Shown piece by piece: positions 25,055 to 34,749 of a stretch of DNA of 64,000 nucleotides (its first letter is position 1; every line of letters starts with the position of its first letter). The position numbers and the translations under genes are program-made. The stretch lies in assembly GCA_046328525.1 (NCBI GenBank), contig JAXLWK010000010.1:124001-188000 (forward strand), written 5' to 3'. The notes beneath the pieces were generated by a model. That model saw only the letters and a list, made by a program, of their open reading frames with translations. It was not told the DNA's origin and did not search any database. This stretch comes from JBDHWG01 sp046328525 (GTDB lineage Bacteria > Chloroflexota > Anaerolineae > Epilineales > JAHCIE01).

Positions 25055-25879
25055 TCACGGTGCGATGACCGGCTCTTCCAGCGGGCGGATGCGTACTTTG
25101 ACCGACATCTTTTCCTTCGCCGTGCCTTTGTAGAAGCCCCGCACCGGCGCAGCGTCGCCGTAGTCGCGGCCGATGGCGATGCGGACGTAGTGGTCGGTCA
25201 CCATGCGCCGGTGGGTAGGGTCCAGCCCGAGCCAGCCGCTGCCCACGTGCGCCTCGACCCAGGCGTGAGTCGCCAGCACATCGTATGGCCCGTTGGAGCG
25301 GTCGTATAGGTAGCCGCTGACGTACCGCGCCGGGATGCCGACGCAGCGGCAGCAGGCGATGAGCAGGTGGGCGAAGTCCTGGCAGACGCCCTTGCCGCCC
25401 TGGAGCACCTCCTCGGCCGTGGTGTGGATGTCCGTGCTGCCCGGCTCGTAGTCGAAGTGCTCGTAGATCGCATACTTCAGCGCCAGCATCCTGTCTTCGT
25501 CGCTGCCGTCGCCGGCGTGCTCGCGGGCGAACGCCTCGATGGCCGGCGTCCAGAAGGCGTAGTGGCTGGGGGCCAGGGCGTCATGCCGCTCCAGGAGCGT
25601 GGGCGACGCGGCGGGGATGAGGGGCTGGTCGGCCGTCTCGACGACGCTCGTCGCCACGATGACGCAGCGGCGGTGGGGCGGCAGGATGCTGTAGCAGTGC
25701 ACCGTGTTGCCGAAGTCGTCGGTCAGCTCGTCCATCGGCGCTTGCGGCTCGACGCTGAGCTTGAAGCTGAGGCAGCGCTGGCCGTACTCGTCGCGCGGGC
25801 GGACGCGGGCCTCGCCGGCGCGCTCGCTCACCGCGCCGCTGTAGGTGAAGATGGTTTCGTGCTCGATCTGGAGTTTCAT
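25055..25879 (-). CDS. Transglutaminase-like cysteine peptidase-fold protein
   Basis: A 274-residue protein with the bacterial transglutaminase N-terminal beta domain (about 1-85, MKLQIEHETIFTYSGAVSE) and a transglutaminase core. The triad is Cys in GKGVCQDFAHL (about 162), His in ATHAWVEA (about 203) and Asp in LGLDPTH (about 218). Such enzymes hydrolyse or transfer acyl groups at amide bonds. It is the last gene of a three-gene operon with the alpha-E and ATP-grasp genes. Its ATG overlaps the upstream stop as ATGA, and it has no ribosome site of its own because the upstream sequence is a CAA repeat, so it depends on translational coupling. Confidence 0.9.
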   Translation of the reverse strand: MKLQIEHETIFTYSGAVSERAGEARVRPRDEYGQRCLSFKLSVEPQAPMDELTDDFGNTVHCYSILPPHRRCVIVATSVVETADQPLIPAASPTLLERHDALAPSHYAFWTPAIEAFAREHAGDGSDEDRMLALKYAIYEHFDYEPGSTDIHTTAEEVLQGGKGVCQDFAHLLIACCRCVGIPARYVSGYLYDRSNGPYDVLATHAWVEAHVGSGWLGLDPTHRRMVTDHYVRIAIGRDYGDAAPVRGFYKGTAKEKMSVKVRIRPLEEPVIAP

Positions 25880-26889
25880 TGCTGTTGTTGTTGTTGTTGT
25901 TGAGACTGTCGGTTCCAGCGGTCCATAACGCCCAACGGCGGGAGGTTGGTAGTGACGAAGTAGCTCTGGGTGACGGCGTCGCCGACGATGTTGATTTTGG
26001 ACACCAGGCTATCCAGGTAGTGCGGCAGGTCGGCCAGGGCGTCGCGGATGTCGAGATATTCCAGCTCGGCGCACAGCCGGCCCAGGGCGCGCTCGGCCGG
26101 GTTGCCGGGGCGGGCGCCGCCTTCGGAGGTCTGCTGCAAGGCGGCGCGGGTCTCCCCCAGGCAGAAGAGCACGCTGCGCGGGAACGTGCGGTCCAGGAGC
26201 AAGAAGTCAGCCACCCGCCACGCCTGGAGCTGCGAGTGGACGCGGCGGTACGGCTCGAAGGCGCTGGCCGACTTCAGCAGGGCAATCCACTGGAGGGCGG
26301 CGACCGGGTTGGTGTCGCCGGCGTTCCCGATGGTCTCGGCCAGGGTGTGATACTTGACATCGAGGATGCGCGTCGTCTTGTCCGCCCGCTCCAGGTACTT
26401 GCCCGCCTGGATGAAGTACCAGCCTTCGCCGTGGGCCATCGTCGCGTCGGTGATGCCCTGGAACAGGTGCGAGCCGTTGCGCACGTCACTGAAGAAGCTG
26501 TACGGGTTGCGGGTGATCTCGGCGACGTCGGCGGCGCGCACCAGGTGGTAGAGGCGGTTGATCTCCTCCCACATCTCGCGGCTGATTTGCTCGCGCACCG
26601 AGCGCGCGTTCTCCCGCGCCCGCTCGATGCACGCCAGGATGGCGTTCGAGTTGGCCGGGTCAGCGATGAGGAAGCGGCTGACCGTCTCGCCGGTGAACGC
26701 GCCGTAGCGCGATTGGACGAGGTAGCGGTCGCCGGTGATGTCCACAATCGGCTCCCACGTCAGGGACTCGGTCAGCTGGGGGGCGTCGAGGGCGGCCTGG
26801 AAGTTGACGGCGAGGATGCGCGCTACGTCCTCCGCCCGCTCCAGGTAGCGCGCCATCCAGTAGAGTGATTCGGCGACTCGGCTTAGCAT
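25876..26889 (-). CDS. Alpha-E domain protein (DUF403 type) with polyglutamine tail
   Basis: A 337-residue all-helical protein starting MLSRVAESLYWMARYLERAE, the hallmark of the alpha-E family found beside circularly permuted ATP-grasp enzymes and transglutaminase-like proteins. Its biochemical role is unknown; it is thought to support a peptide-forming or peptide-modifying pathway. The C-terminus after DRWNRQS is eight glutamines, encoded by (CAA)6 CAG CAA, directly before the TGA that overlaps the next gene's start. The upstream ATP-grasp gene ends 36 bases before its ATG. It has no membrane segment. Confidence 0.9.
   Translation of the reverse strand: MLSRVAESLYWMARYLERAEDVARILAVNFQAALDAPQLTESLTWEPIVDITGDRYLVQSRYGAFTGETVSRFLIADPANSNAILACIERARENARSVREQISREMWEEINRLYHLVRAADVAEITRNPYSFFSDVRNGSHLFQGITDATMAHGEGWYFIQAGKYLERADKTTRILDVKYHTLAETIGNAGDTNPVAALQWIALLKSASAFEPYRRVHSQLQAWRVADFLLLDRTFPRSVLFCLGETRAALQQTSEGGARPGNPAERALGRLCAELEYLDIRDALADLPHYLDSLVSKINIVGDAVTQSYFVTTNLPPLGVMDRWNRQSQQQQQQQQ
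25885..25902 (-). repeat. (CAA)6 trinucleotide repeat at a gene junction
   Basis: Six CAA on the minus strand encode most of the polyglutamine tail of the alpha-E protein. They occupy the place where a ribosome site for the transglutaminase gene would lie. Confidence 0.9.
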
Positions 26890-26925
26890 GGCTGTCTTTC
26901 CGGTGTCAGGATGACCGACGTGTGG

Positions 26926-28365
26926 CTACGCATCGAGCACCCAGGTGTCTTTCGAGCCGCCGCCCTGGGAGGAGTTCACGACCAGGGAGCCGCGGCGCAG
27001 GGCCACCCGGGTCAGCCCGCCGGGGATGATGGCGATGTCCTTGCCGTAGAGGATGTACGGGCGGAAATCCACATGGCGGCCCTCGAAGTGCCCGTCCACG
27101 TAGGTCGGGTGGCGGCTCAGGGCGAGGGTCGGCTGGGCGATGAAGTTGCGCGGGTTGGCCTTGATCTTGGCGGCGAACTCGTCGCGCTGCGCCTGCGTGG
27201 AGTGCGGCCCGATGAGCATCCCGTAGCCGCCCGCCTCGTTCACCGACTTGACCACCAGCTCGTCCAGGTGCTCCAGGATGTAGGCGCGCTCCAGCGGGTT
27301 GGCGGCGAGGTAGGTCGGCACGTTGTCGAGGATCGGCTCCTCGGCCAGGTAGTAGCGGATCATGTGGGGGACGTAGGGGTAGATGCCCTTATCGTCGGCG
27401 ATGCCGGTGCCGATAGCGTTGGCGATCGTGATACGGCCGGTGCGGTACGCGTTGAACAGCCCGGCGCACCCGATCTGCGAGTCGTTGCGGAACGCCAGCG
27501 GGTCGAGGAAGTTGTCGTCAATGCGGCGGTAGAGGACGTCAATCGGCTGGAGGCCGCGCGTCGTGCGCATGTAGACGCGGTTGTCGTAGGTCACCAGGTC
27601 GCGCCCCTCGACGATCTCGACGCCCATCTGCCGCGCCAGGAACGAGTGCTCGAAGTACGCCGAGTTGAAGATGCCGGGCGTGAGGAGCGCGACCGTCGGC
27701 GTCTCCACGCCGGCCGGCGCGACGGCGCGCAGCGTCTCCAGCAGGAGCTGCGGGTAGTGCTCCACCGGCAGGACGCCGTAGCGCTCGAAGAGGCGCGGGA
27801 ATGTGCGCTTGAGCGCGGCGCGGTTCTCCAGGACGTAGGAGACGCCGGACGGGCTGCGCAGGTTATCCTCCAGCACGAGGTAGCGCCCGGCGTCATCCCG
27901 CACCAGGTCTGTCCCGGTGATGTGGATGTAGACGCCGCCCGGCGGGGAAAGGTGCATCATCTGGTGGCAGAAGCTCTGCGCGCCGAAGACCAGGTCGGCG
28001 GGGATCACACCGTCGCGCAGGATGCGCTGTTCGTGGTAGACATCGTGGACGAACAGGTTGAGCGCGGTGACGCGCTGCTTCAGGCCGCGCTCCAGGCGCG
28101 ACCACTCGGCGTGGGGGATGATGCGCGGGATGAGGTCGAACGGGAAGATGCGCTCGATGCCCTCCTGGGCGCTGTACACGGTGAACGTGATGCCCTGGTA
28201 GAGGAAGGCGATGTCGGCCAGCCGGACGCGCTCGTCGAAGTGCGGGCCGTCCAGCTCGGTGAGGCGGTCGTAGAGATTAGCGTAGTGCGGGCGAGGCTCC
28301 CCGGCGTCGTCGAACATCTCGTCGAAGAAGCGGTCTAGGGTGTAGCCTTCGAATAGGTTGGACAT
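26926..28365 (-). CDS. Circularly permuted ATP-grasp protein (DUF404/DUF407 type)
   Basis: A 479-residue protein with characteristic segments DRFFDEMFDDAGEPRPHY near the start, FPFDLIPRIIPHAEW, VLEDNLRSPSGVSYVLENR, NAIGTGIADDKGIYPYVP, and GGYGMLIGP, ending SSQGGGSKDTWVL. The family is predicted to form amide bonds using ATP and almost always travels with alpha-E and transglutaminase-like genes, as here. The substrate is unknown. Start choice: ATG 28365 gives the usual MSNLFEGY beginning; ATG 28380 would add MEDFA and cannot be excluded. A hairpin (28408-28435) lies upstream. Confidence 0.9.
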   Translation of the reverse strand: MSNLFEGYTLDRFFDEMFDDAGEPRPHYANLYDRLTELDGPHFDERVRLADIAFLYQGITFTVYSAQEGIERIFPFDLIPRIIPHAEWSRLERGLKQRVTALNLFVHDVYHEQRILRDGVIPADLVFGAQSFCHQMMHLSPPGGVYIHITGTDLVRDDAGRYLVLEDNLRSPSGVSYVLENRAALKRTFPRLFERYGVLPVEHYPQLLLETLRAVAPAGVETPTVALLTPGIFNSAYFEHSFLARQMGVEIVEGRDLVTYDNRVYMRTTRGLQPIDVLYRRIDDNFLDPLAFRNDSQIGCAGLFNAYRTGRITIANAIGTGIADDKGIYPYVPHMIRYYLAEEPILDNVPTYLAANPLERAYILEHLDELVVKSVNEAGGYGMLIGPHSTQAQRDEFAAKIKANPRNFIAQPTLALSRHPTYVDGHFEGRHVDFRPYILYGKDIAIIPGGLTRVALRRGSLVVNSSQGGGSKDTWVLDA

Positions 28366-28407
28366 GGCGAAGTCTTCCATGTTTCCATCCCGGCGCTCGA
28401 AATAGAC

Positions 28408-28435
28408 GTAGGAGCGCACGGGTGTGCGCCCCTAC
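28408..28435. repeat. Hairpin repeat upstream of the ATP-grasp operon
   Basis: GTAGGAGCGCAC (28408-28419) pairs with GTGCGCCCCTAC (28424-28435) with one mismatch and a 4-nt loop. It resembles the GTAGGGGCG-type hairpins of the spacer after 4470. Confidence 0.7.
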
Positions 28436-28501
28436 ATGGGGGCATCGCATTATATTGTGCAGGAGTATACACCCAGTGGCGTCAAGAGTCCATGTTTACT
28501 C

Positions 28502-30709
28502 CTACGGTCGCCGCTTCAGGTAGACGTAGTAGTCGTTCACCGCGCGGCACGCCAGCTGGAGGCGGTAGGCCGTCAGCGCCGTGCTTGTGCCTGACGGCGG
28601 CTGGAGGCACGACGTCACACCGGCTGTGCGGTCGAAGCACTCCATGCGCTGGTAGTCCCACTGCGGGCGGTTGGCGAACTGCGACTCCGGCCGGTTGTAG
28701 TTGATGCCTTCGAGGAAGCTCAGGTCGGCGAAGGCGTCGTCGAAGGTCTGGCCGTTGGCGCTGACAGTGCGCAGGTCGGGTACGCTGACACTCCGCTGGC
28801 CGGCTGGCTCGCCCGGTGGGCAGATGCCCGGCGACGGGCAGATGTCAACGCGCGGGTCCTCGACCATGTTCACGCCGTTCTTGTTGACGTTCGTGCCGAC
28901 GCTCAGCTCCTCGGGCAGGATGTCGGTAATCTGCCGCGCCGTCCCGTCCGGCAGAACTTCCATCATGTGCGCCGTGGAGGTGTACGGGCAGAGCGAGATC
29001 GGGACCTTGGGCCGAATGTAGATGTCGTAGAGGTTGCTGGCGTTGCAGGCAAACTGGAGGCGGAACGTGTTCTGGGTCGTCGTCCCGCCCGACGGCGGTT
29101 GGAGACACGACGTGACGCCCGGCGCGAGGTCGGTACACTGCATGCGCACGTAGTCGAACTGCTGGCGGCCCACGAACAGCGCCTCGGGCCGGTTGTAGTT
29201 GATGCCGTCGAGGAAGCTCAGGTCCGAGAAGGCGTTGTCGAGGGGCTGGCCGTTGAGAATCACAGTGCGCAGGTCGGTGATGCTGACCGAGCGCTGGCCG
29301 GGCGTGGTCTCGCTCGGCGGGCAGACGCCTGGGGACGGGCAGATGTCAACGCGCGGGTCTTCCAGCATGGTGACGCCGTTCTTGTTGATGTTCGTGCCGA
29401 CGCTGAACTCCTCCGGCAGGATGTCGGACATCTGCTGGGTCGTCCCGTCCGGGAGGAGCTGGAACAGGCGCACGGTGGAGTTGTACGAGCACGTCTGGGG
29501 CGTGGGCGTCAGGGTCGCGGTGGGAGTCGCCGTCGCGGTCGGCGTCTGAGTCGCGGTCGCGGTCGCAGTCGCCGTGGCCGTGGCGGTGCTCGTCGGCGTC
29601 GCCGTCACCGGCGTGCTCGTCGGCGTGTTCGTCGGCGTGTTCGTCGGCGTCGCCGTCACCGGCGTGCTCGTCGGCGTGCTCGTCGGCGTCGCCGTCACCG
29701 GCGTGCTCGTCGGCGTGTTCGTCGGCGTGTTCGTCGGCGTGTTCGTTGGCGTCGCCGTCAGTGGCGTGGCCGTGGCCGTCGCGGTGTCCGTCGGCGTCGC
29801 CGTCACCGGCGTGCTCGTCGGCGTGGCCGTCGCAGTGTCCGTCGGCGTGGCCGTCGCAGTGTCCGTCGGCGTGGCCGTCAGCGGGGTGGCCGTGGCCGTC
29901 GGCGTGTTCGTCAGCGTGTTCGTTGCCGTCGGCGTGTTCGTCGGCGTGTTCGTCGGCGTCGCCGTCACCGGCGTGCTCGTCGGCGTGGCCGTCGCAGTAT
30001 CCGTCGGCGTGGCCGTCAGCGGGGTGGCCGTGGCCGTAGCGGTGTCCGTCGGTGTCGCCGTCACGGGGGTGGCCGTCGCCGTAGCGGTCGCCGTCGGCGT
30101 GGCCGTCAGCGGGGTGGCCGTCGCCGTAGCGGTGTCTGTCGGCGTGACCGTCAGCGGGGTGGCCGTCGCCGTGGCCGTGCTGGTCGGCGTGATGCCACCC
30201 GTTGGCGTGACGGTCGGTGTCGGCAGCAGAATGGCGGGGATGTTGAGGATGACGGTGCAGCAGAAGCCGAAGCGGTCCCCGGGCACGATGATCTGGTTCC
30301 CGCCCTTGCTCCCGTAGCCCGGCGGGAAGGCAAACACGAGGCGGTAGTCTTCGGGTGTTGTGAGCGCCACGAACCCATACTGCCCGTCGGCGCCGGTGAC
30401 TTGCGCGCCCAGGGGCGTGTTGGGATCGCTGACCTTGTAAAGCGTGACGGTCACGCCCGCCAGGCCCGGCTCACTCGGCTCGCGCAAACTATTCTGATTG
30501 CGGTCGTACCAGACCGTGCCGCCGAGGCGGCCGTTGTTGCCGATACATCCCTGGGGGCTATCGCTGTGGCACTCGGGGATGGGACCATCGGCGGTGGCGG
30601 CGGCGGCAGGCGCATCGGATTCGCGCGCTTGCGCCGCGGGGATGAGGGACAGGCCGAGACCAGCGCCGGCCAGGGCCAGCGCTACGAGCAGATACGTAAC
30701 CGTTCTCAT
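28502..30709 (-). CDS. Secreted SdrD-B-type surface protein with TPT linker and duplicated C-terminal domain
   Basis: A 735-residue secreted protein. The signal peptide (MRTVTYLLVALALAGAGLGL...AQA) is followed by an SdrD-B-like domain (GTVWYDRNQNSLREPSEPGL, about 65-150), a long Thr/Pro/Ala linker (about 165-395, for example ATPTDTATATPTSTPVTATP), and two copies of a roughly 150-residue domain (about 400-560 and 570-735). The domain copies share LPDGT..Q..DILPEE.SVGTN, EDPRVDICPSPG.CPP, DLSFL.GINYNRPE and GVTSCLQPPSG. I do not recognise this duplicated domain. The conserved cysteines suggest disulphides outside the cell. It is presumably a surface-displayed protein. AGGAGAGGAG precedes the ATG. 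Monocistronic. Confidence 0.8.
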   Translation of the reverse strand: MRTVTYLLVALALAGAGLGLSLIPAAQARESDAPAAAATADGPIPECHSDSPQGCIGNNGRLGGTVWYDRNQNSLREPSEPGLAGVTVTLYKVSDPNTPLGAQVTGADGQYGFVALTTPEDYRLVFAFPPGYGSKGGNQIIVPGDRFGFCCTVILNIPAILLPTPTVTPTGGITPTSTATATATPLTVTPTDTATATATPLTATPTATATATATPVTATPTDTATATATPLTATPTDTATATPTSTPVTATPTNTPTNTPTATNTLTNTPTATATPLTATPTDTATATPTDTATATPTSTPVTATPTDTATATATPLTATPTNTPTNTPTNTPTSTPVTATPTSTPTSTPVTATPTNTPTNTPTSTPVTATPTSTATATATATATATQTPTATATPTATLTPTPQTCSYNSTVRLFQLLPDGTTQQMSDILPEEFSVGTNINKNGVTMLEDPRVDICPSPGVCPPSETTPGQRSVSITDLRTVILNGQPLDNAFSDLSFLDGINYNRPEALFVGRQQFDYVRMQCTDLAPGVTSCLQPPSGGTTTQNTFRLQFACNASNLYDIYIRPKVPISLCPYTSTAHMMEVLPDGTARQITDILPEELSVGTNVNKNGVNMVEDPRVDICPSPGICPPGEPAGQRSVSVPDLRTVSANGQTFDDAFADLSFLEGINYNRPESQFANRPQWDYQRMECFDRTAGVTSCLQPPSGTSTALTAYRLQLACRAVNDYYVYLKRRP

Positions 30710-30814
30710 CGGCTCCTCTCCTGTGGGTGGCTCACCCGTCAGGGCGGCCAGCCAACAATAGACGAATACGACGCAGTGGGAACAGCTCCGACGTGCGGAA
30801 AACCCGGCTGTGGC

Positions 30815-30842
30815 TTGACGTGGACTGCCTCGGGTCTATAAT
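30815..30842 (+). promoter_or_regulatory. Promoter of the LLM oxidoreductase gene
   Basis: TTGACG, 16 bp, TATAAT; about 75 bp upstream of the ATG at 30918. Confidence 0.65.
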
Positions 30843-30917
30843 CGGCGATGGGAGGGATGAGTGAGGGCGAGGATGAAAACGAGAATCGGTGTACTCATCT
30901 AGACGAAGGAGACACGA

Positions 30918-31742
30918 ATGCGTTACGCGATCTGCATCACGAACCTGGGCACGTACTCGGACCCAGGCGTCGTTGCCCGCGTCGCTGTGGCGGCGGAGGA
31001 CGCCGGGTGGGAAGGGCTGTTTATCTGGGATCACCTGGGCTTTGTTTGGGATGCGCCGGCGTGTGATCCGTGGCTGGCCCTGGCTGCCGCCGCGACGGCG
31101 ACAACGCGCCTGCGGCTAGGAACAGCCGTAACGCCTGTTCCACGCCGCCGGCCCCATGTTCTGGCTACAACCTTAGCATCATTAGACATTCTGAGCAAGG
31201 GCCGGGCCATCATCGGCGTGGGGATCGGCGGCGTGCCACAGGAGTATGCTGTATTCGGCGAGCGGAGCGACGCAAAAGAGCGCGGGGCGATGCTCGATGA
31301 GGCGCTGGCGATCATGGACGGCCTGTGGTCGGGCGAGAAGGTGACGCACCACGGCCAGTACTACACCGTTGAGGGTGTCACGCTCAAGCCGCTGCCGGTG
31401 CAGCGGCCGCGTGTCCCGGTCTGGGTTGGCGGCAACAGCGGCCCGGCCCTCCGCCGCGCCGCGCGGTGGGACGGCTGGATGCCCGACAGCGCCGACATCG
31501 AGAAGATCGTCATGTCGCCAGCGGACCTGGCGGCGAAGCTCAGCGTCGTCCAATCCCACCGCGCGGCCGGTGGCCCGTTCGACGTAGTGTTCATGGGCTA
31601 CTCGACGCCGGCCGACGGCGCGCTGGCGCAAGAGTACGCCGACGCGGGCGCGACATGGTGGCTGGAACAGCTCCACGACCGGCGCGGCCCGCTCGACGAG
31701 ATGCTGGCGCGGGTGAAGGCCGGGCCGCTTACTTCGACATGA
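30918..31742 (+). CDS. LLM class flavin-dependent oxidoreductase
   Basis: A 274-residue TIM-barrel enzyme of the bacterial luciferase-like family. Visible marks are MRYAICITNLGTYSDP at the start, EDAGWEGLFIWDH, LRLGTAVTPVPRRRP, GRAIIGVGIGG, and VPVWVGGNSGPALRRAARWDGW with GW near the end of the core. Members use reduced FMN or F420 to reduce or oxygenate small molecules; the substrate cannot be read. GAAGGAGA precedes the ATG. The end overlaps the convergent modA gene by 14 bases. Confidence 0.88.
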   Translation: MRYAICITNLGTYSDPGVVARVAVAAEDAGWEGLFIWDHLGFVWDAPACDPWLALAAAATATTRLRLGTAVTPVPRRRPHVLATTLASLDILSKGRAIIGVGIGGVPQEYAVFGERSDAKERGAMLDEALAIMDGLWSGEKVTHHGQYYTVEGVTLKPLPVQRPRVPVWVGGNSGPALRRAARWDGWMPDSADIEKIVMSPADLAAKLSVVQSHRAAGGPFDVVFMGYSTPADGALAQEYADAGATWWLEQLHDRRGPLDEMLARVKAGPLTST

Positions 31743-32556
31743 AGCCGTACTTCGCCAGAACCGCCTGCCCCGCCGGCGACAACACGTAGCTCACAAAGGC
31801 GTCGGCCAGGGCCTGGTGCTTCGTCCCCTTGACAGTGGCGATGGGGTAGGCGGCAATTGTGTTGAGGGCGTCGGGGATGTCGAAGCGCGTGACTTTCGGC
31901 GCCGCGTCGGCGGTGATGTCCGTGGTATAGACGATCCCCGCGTCCCCCTCGCCGAGCACGATCTTGCTCAGCACGGCCCGCACGTCCTGCTCGTTGGAGA
32001 CGATGTTCTTGAGAACGCCGTCCTTGTACGCCGCGCCATACGCCGGGTCCGCCGCCGCCTTGTCCAGGAAATCCCGCGCGTACTGGCCGACCGGCACTTC
32101 CTTGGCCGCCAGGATGACCTTCAGGCCGGGTTTCGCCAGGTCCCGTAGCGCGGTGACACCGGAGCGGTTGTCGGACGGGGCAATGGCGACGAGGCGGTTG
32201 CGGGCGAACACTTTTTCAACTCCCGCCGCGACGCTGCCGGCGGCGACGGCGTCGTTCATCTGCTTGGGCGCGGCCGAGGCGAATACGTCGGCGGGCGCGC
32301 CCTGGCCGATCTGCTGAACGAGTTGCTGCGAGCCGGCGAAGTTGAACGTCACTTTCGCGCCGGGGTTCGCCGCCTCGAAGCCGCGCCCGATCTCGCGGAA
32401 CGCCTCGGTCAGCGACGCGGCGGCGAAGACGGTCAGGTCGCCACTCACGGCCGACGGGCTGGTGGCGGCGGGGGCCGCCGGAGCCGGTGCAGTGGCGCAC
32501 GCGGTCGGCGCCAGAAGCGCGAACACGATGAGGCTGGCAAGCAGGATGTAGCGCAT
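31729..32556 (-). CDS. modA: Molybdate ABC transporter substrate-binding lipoprotein
   Basis: A 275-residue binding protein with a lipoprotein-type signal (LIVFALLAPTAC), an Ala/Pro-rich linker and a periplasmic-type binding fold: GDLTVFAAASLTEAF, FNFAGSQQLVQQIGQGAPADVFASA, KKVF-like NRLVAIAP, GDAGIVYTTDI, and FVSYVLSPAGQAVLAKYGF. It captures molybdate (or tungstate) for import. ATG 32556 is preferred over the ATG two codons upstream because AAGGAG is 7 bases from the former and only 1 from the latter. No modB or modC lies nearby, so it is an orphan that must use permease and ATPase subunits encoded elsewhere. Confidence 0.92.
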   Translation of the reverse strand: MRYILLASLIVFALLAPTACATAPAPAAPAATSPSAVSGDLTVFAAASLTEAFREIGRGFEAANPGAKVTFNFAGSQQLVQQIGQGAPADVFASAAPKQMNDAVAAGSVAAGVEKVFARNRLVAIAPSDNRSGVTALRDLAKPGLKVILAAKEVPVGQYARDFLDKAAADPAYGAAYKDGVLKNIVSNEQDVRAVLSKIVLGEGDAGIVYTTDITADAAPKVTRFDIPDALNTIAAYPIATVKGTKHQALADAFVSYVLSPAGQAVLAKYGFMSK

Positions 32557-32586
32557 GGGCATCTCCTTCTGTGAGCGGCAGTCAAT

Positions 32587-32643
32587 TACTCATTTAATGA
32601 GTACCACACGGAGTGATTATACTCTTGCACGAAGCCGCGTCAA
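32587..32643 (-). promoter_or_regulatory. modA promoter with operator-like palindrome
   Basis: Minus strand: TTGACG (32643-32638), 16 bp, TATAAT (32621-32616). Just downstream of the predicted start is a perfect inverted repeat, TACTCAT-TTA-ATGAGTA (32587-32603). Its placement is that of a repressor site. Confidence 0.65.
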
Positions 32644-32763
32644 GGGCGGGGCGGGGGAAGCTCTGATCTTCTCCCTTTGCGCCTTTGCGCCTTTGCGTTT
32701 CCTTCCTCTGAGGCGTGCCTGAGTACGGCGTCGTACACCAGTGGAGCAGCAGCGCCCTTGCCC

Positions 32764-32791
32764 TTGCGTCCTGGCGACAATCTCATATAAT
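32764..32791 (+). promoter_or_regulatory. Promoter of the acyl-CoA synthetase gene
   Basis: TTGCGT, 16 bp, TATAAT; about 105 bp upstream of the ATG at 32897. Confidence 0.6.
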
Positions 32792-32896
32792 AAAGCCTCC
32801 CTGATGTCATCGGCATGGGCGTGCTGTCGGCGCAGCCCCACCGCTCCCACCCCGCAGCCGCCGACCCCGCCTGCCCCCGGCCCAAAGGAGTGAGCC

Positions 32897-34603
<1,707 letters not shown>

Positions 34604-34625
34604 CCGCCGCCGCGAACGTCGTTCC

Positions 34626-34655
34626 AAAGGGCTTGCGTCGCCGCGCAAGCCCTTT
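34626..34655 (+). terminator. Intrinsic terminator after the acyl-CoA synthetase gene
   Basis: A perfect 12-bp stem AAAGGGCTTGCG/CGCAAGCCCTTT with a 6-nt loop, followed by GCTATTCT. Confidence 0.8.
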
Positions 34656-34749
34656 GCTATTCTGTGGTAGCTGCCATCGGTGATAGAACAAGTGGTGTAT
34701 AATAGCCACAGTCAAAAGTAGCTGATGTCGGAAGAAGGAGCGCATCTCT

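Noticed and set aside
26911..28338. 475-codon open frame antisense to the ATP-grasp gene, and 53994-55622 antisense to sulfite reductase
   Set aside because: Mirror frames of strong genes with Val/Gly/Asp/Arg-rich shadow composition.
29500..30200. CRISPR or tandem regulatory repeats
   Set aside because: The repeats are codons for a Thr/Pro/Ala linker inside the SdrD-B-type protein and are uninterrupted by spacers.
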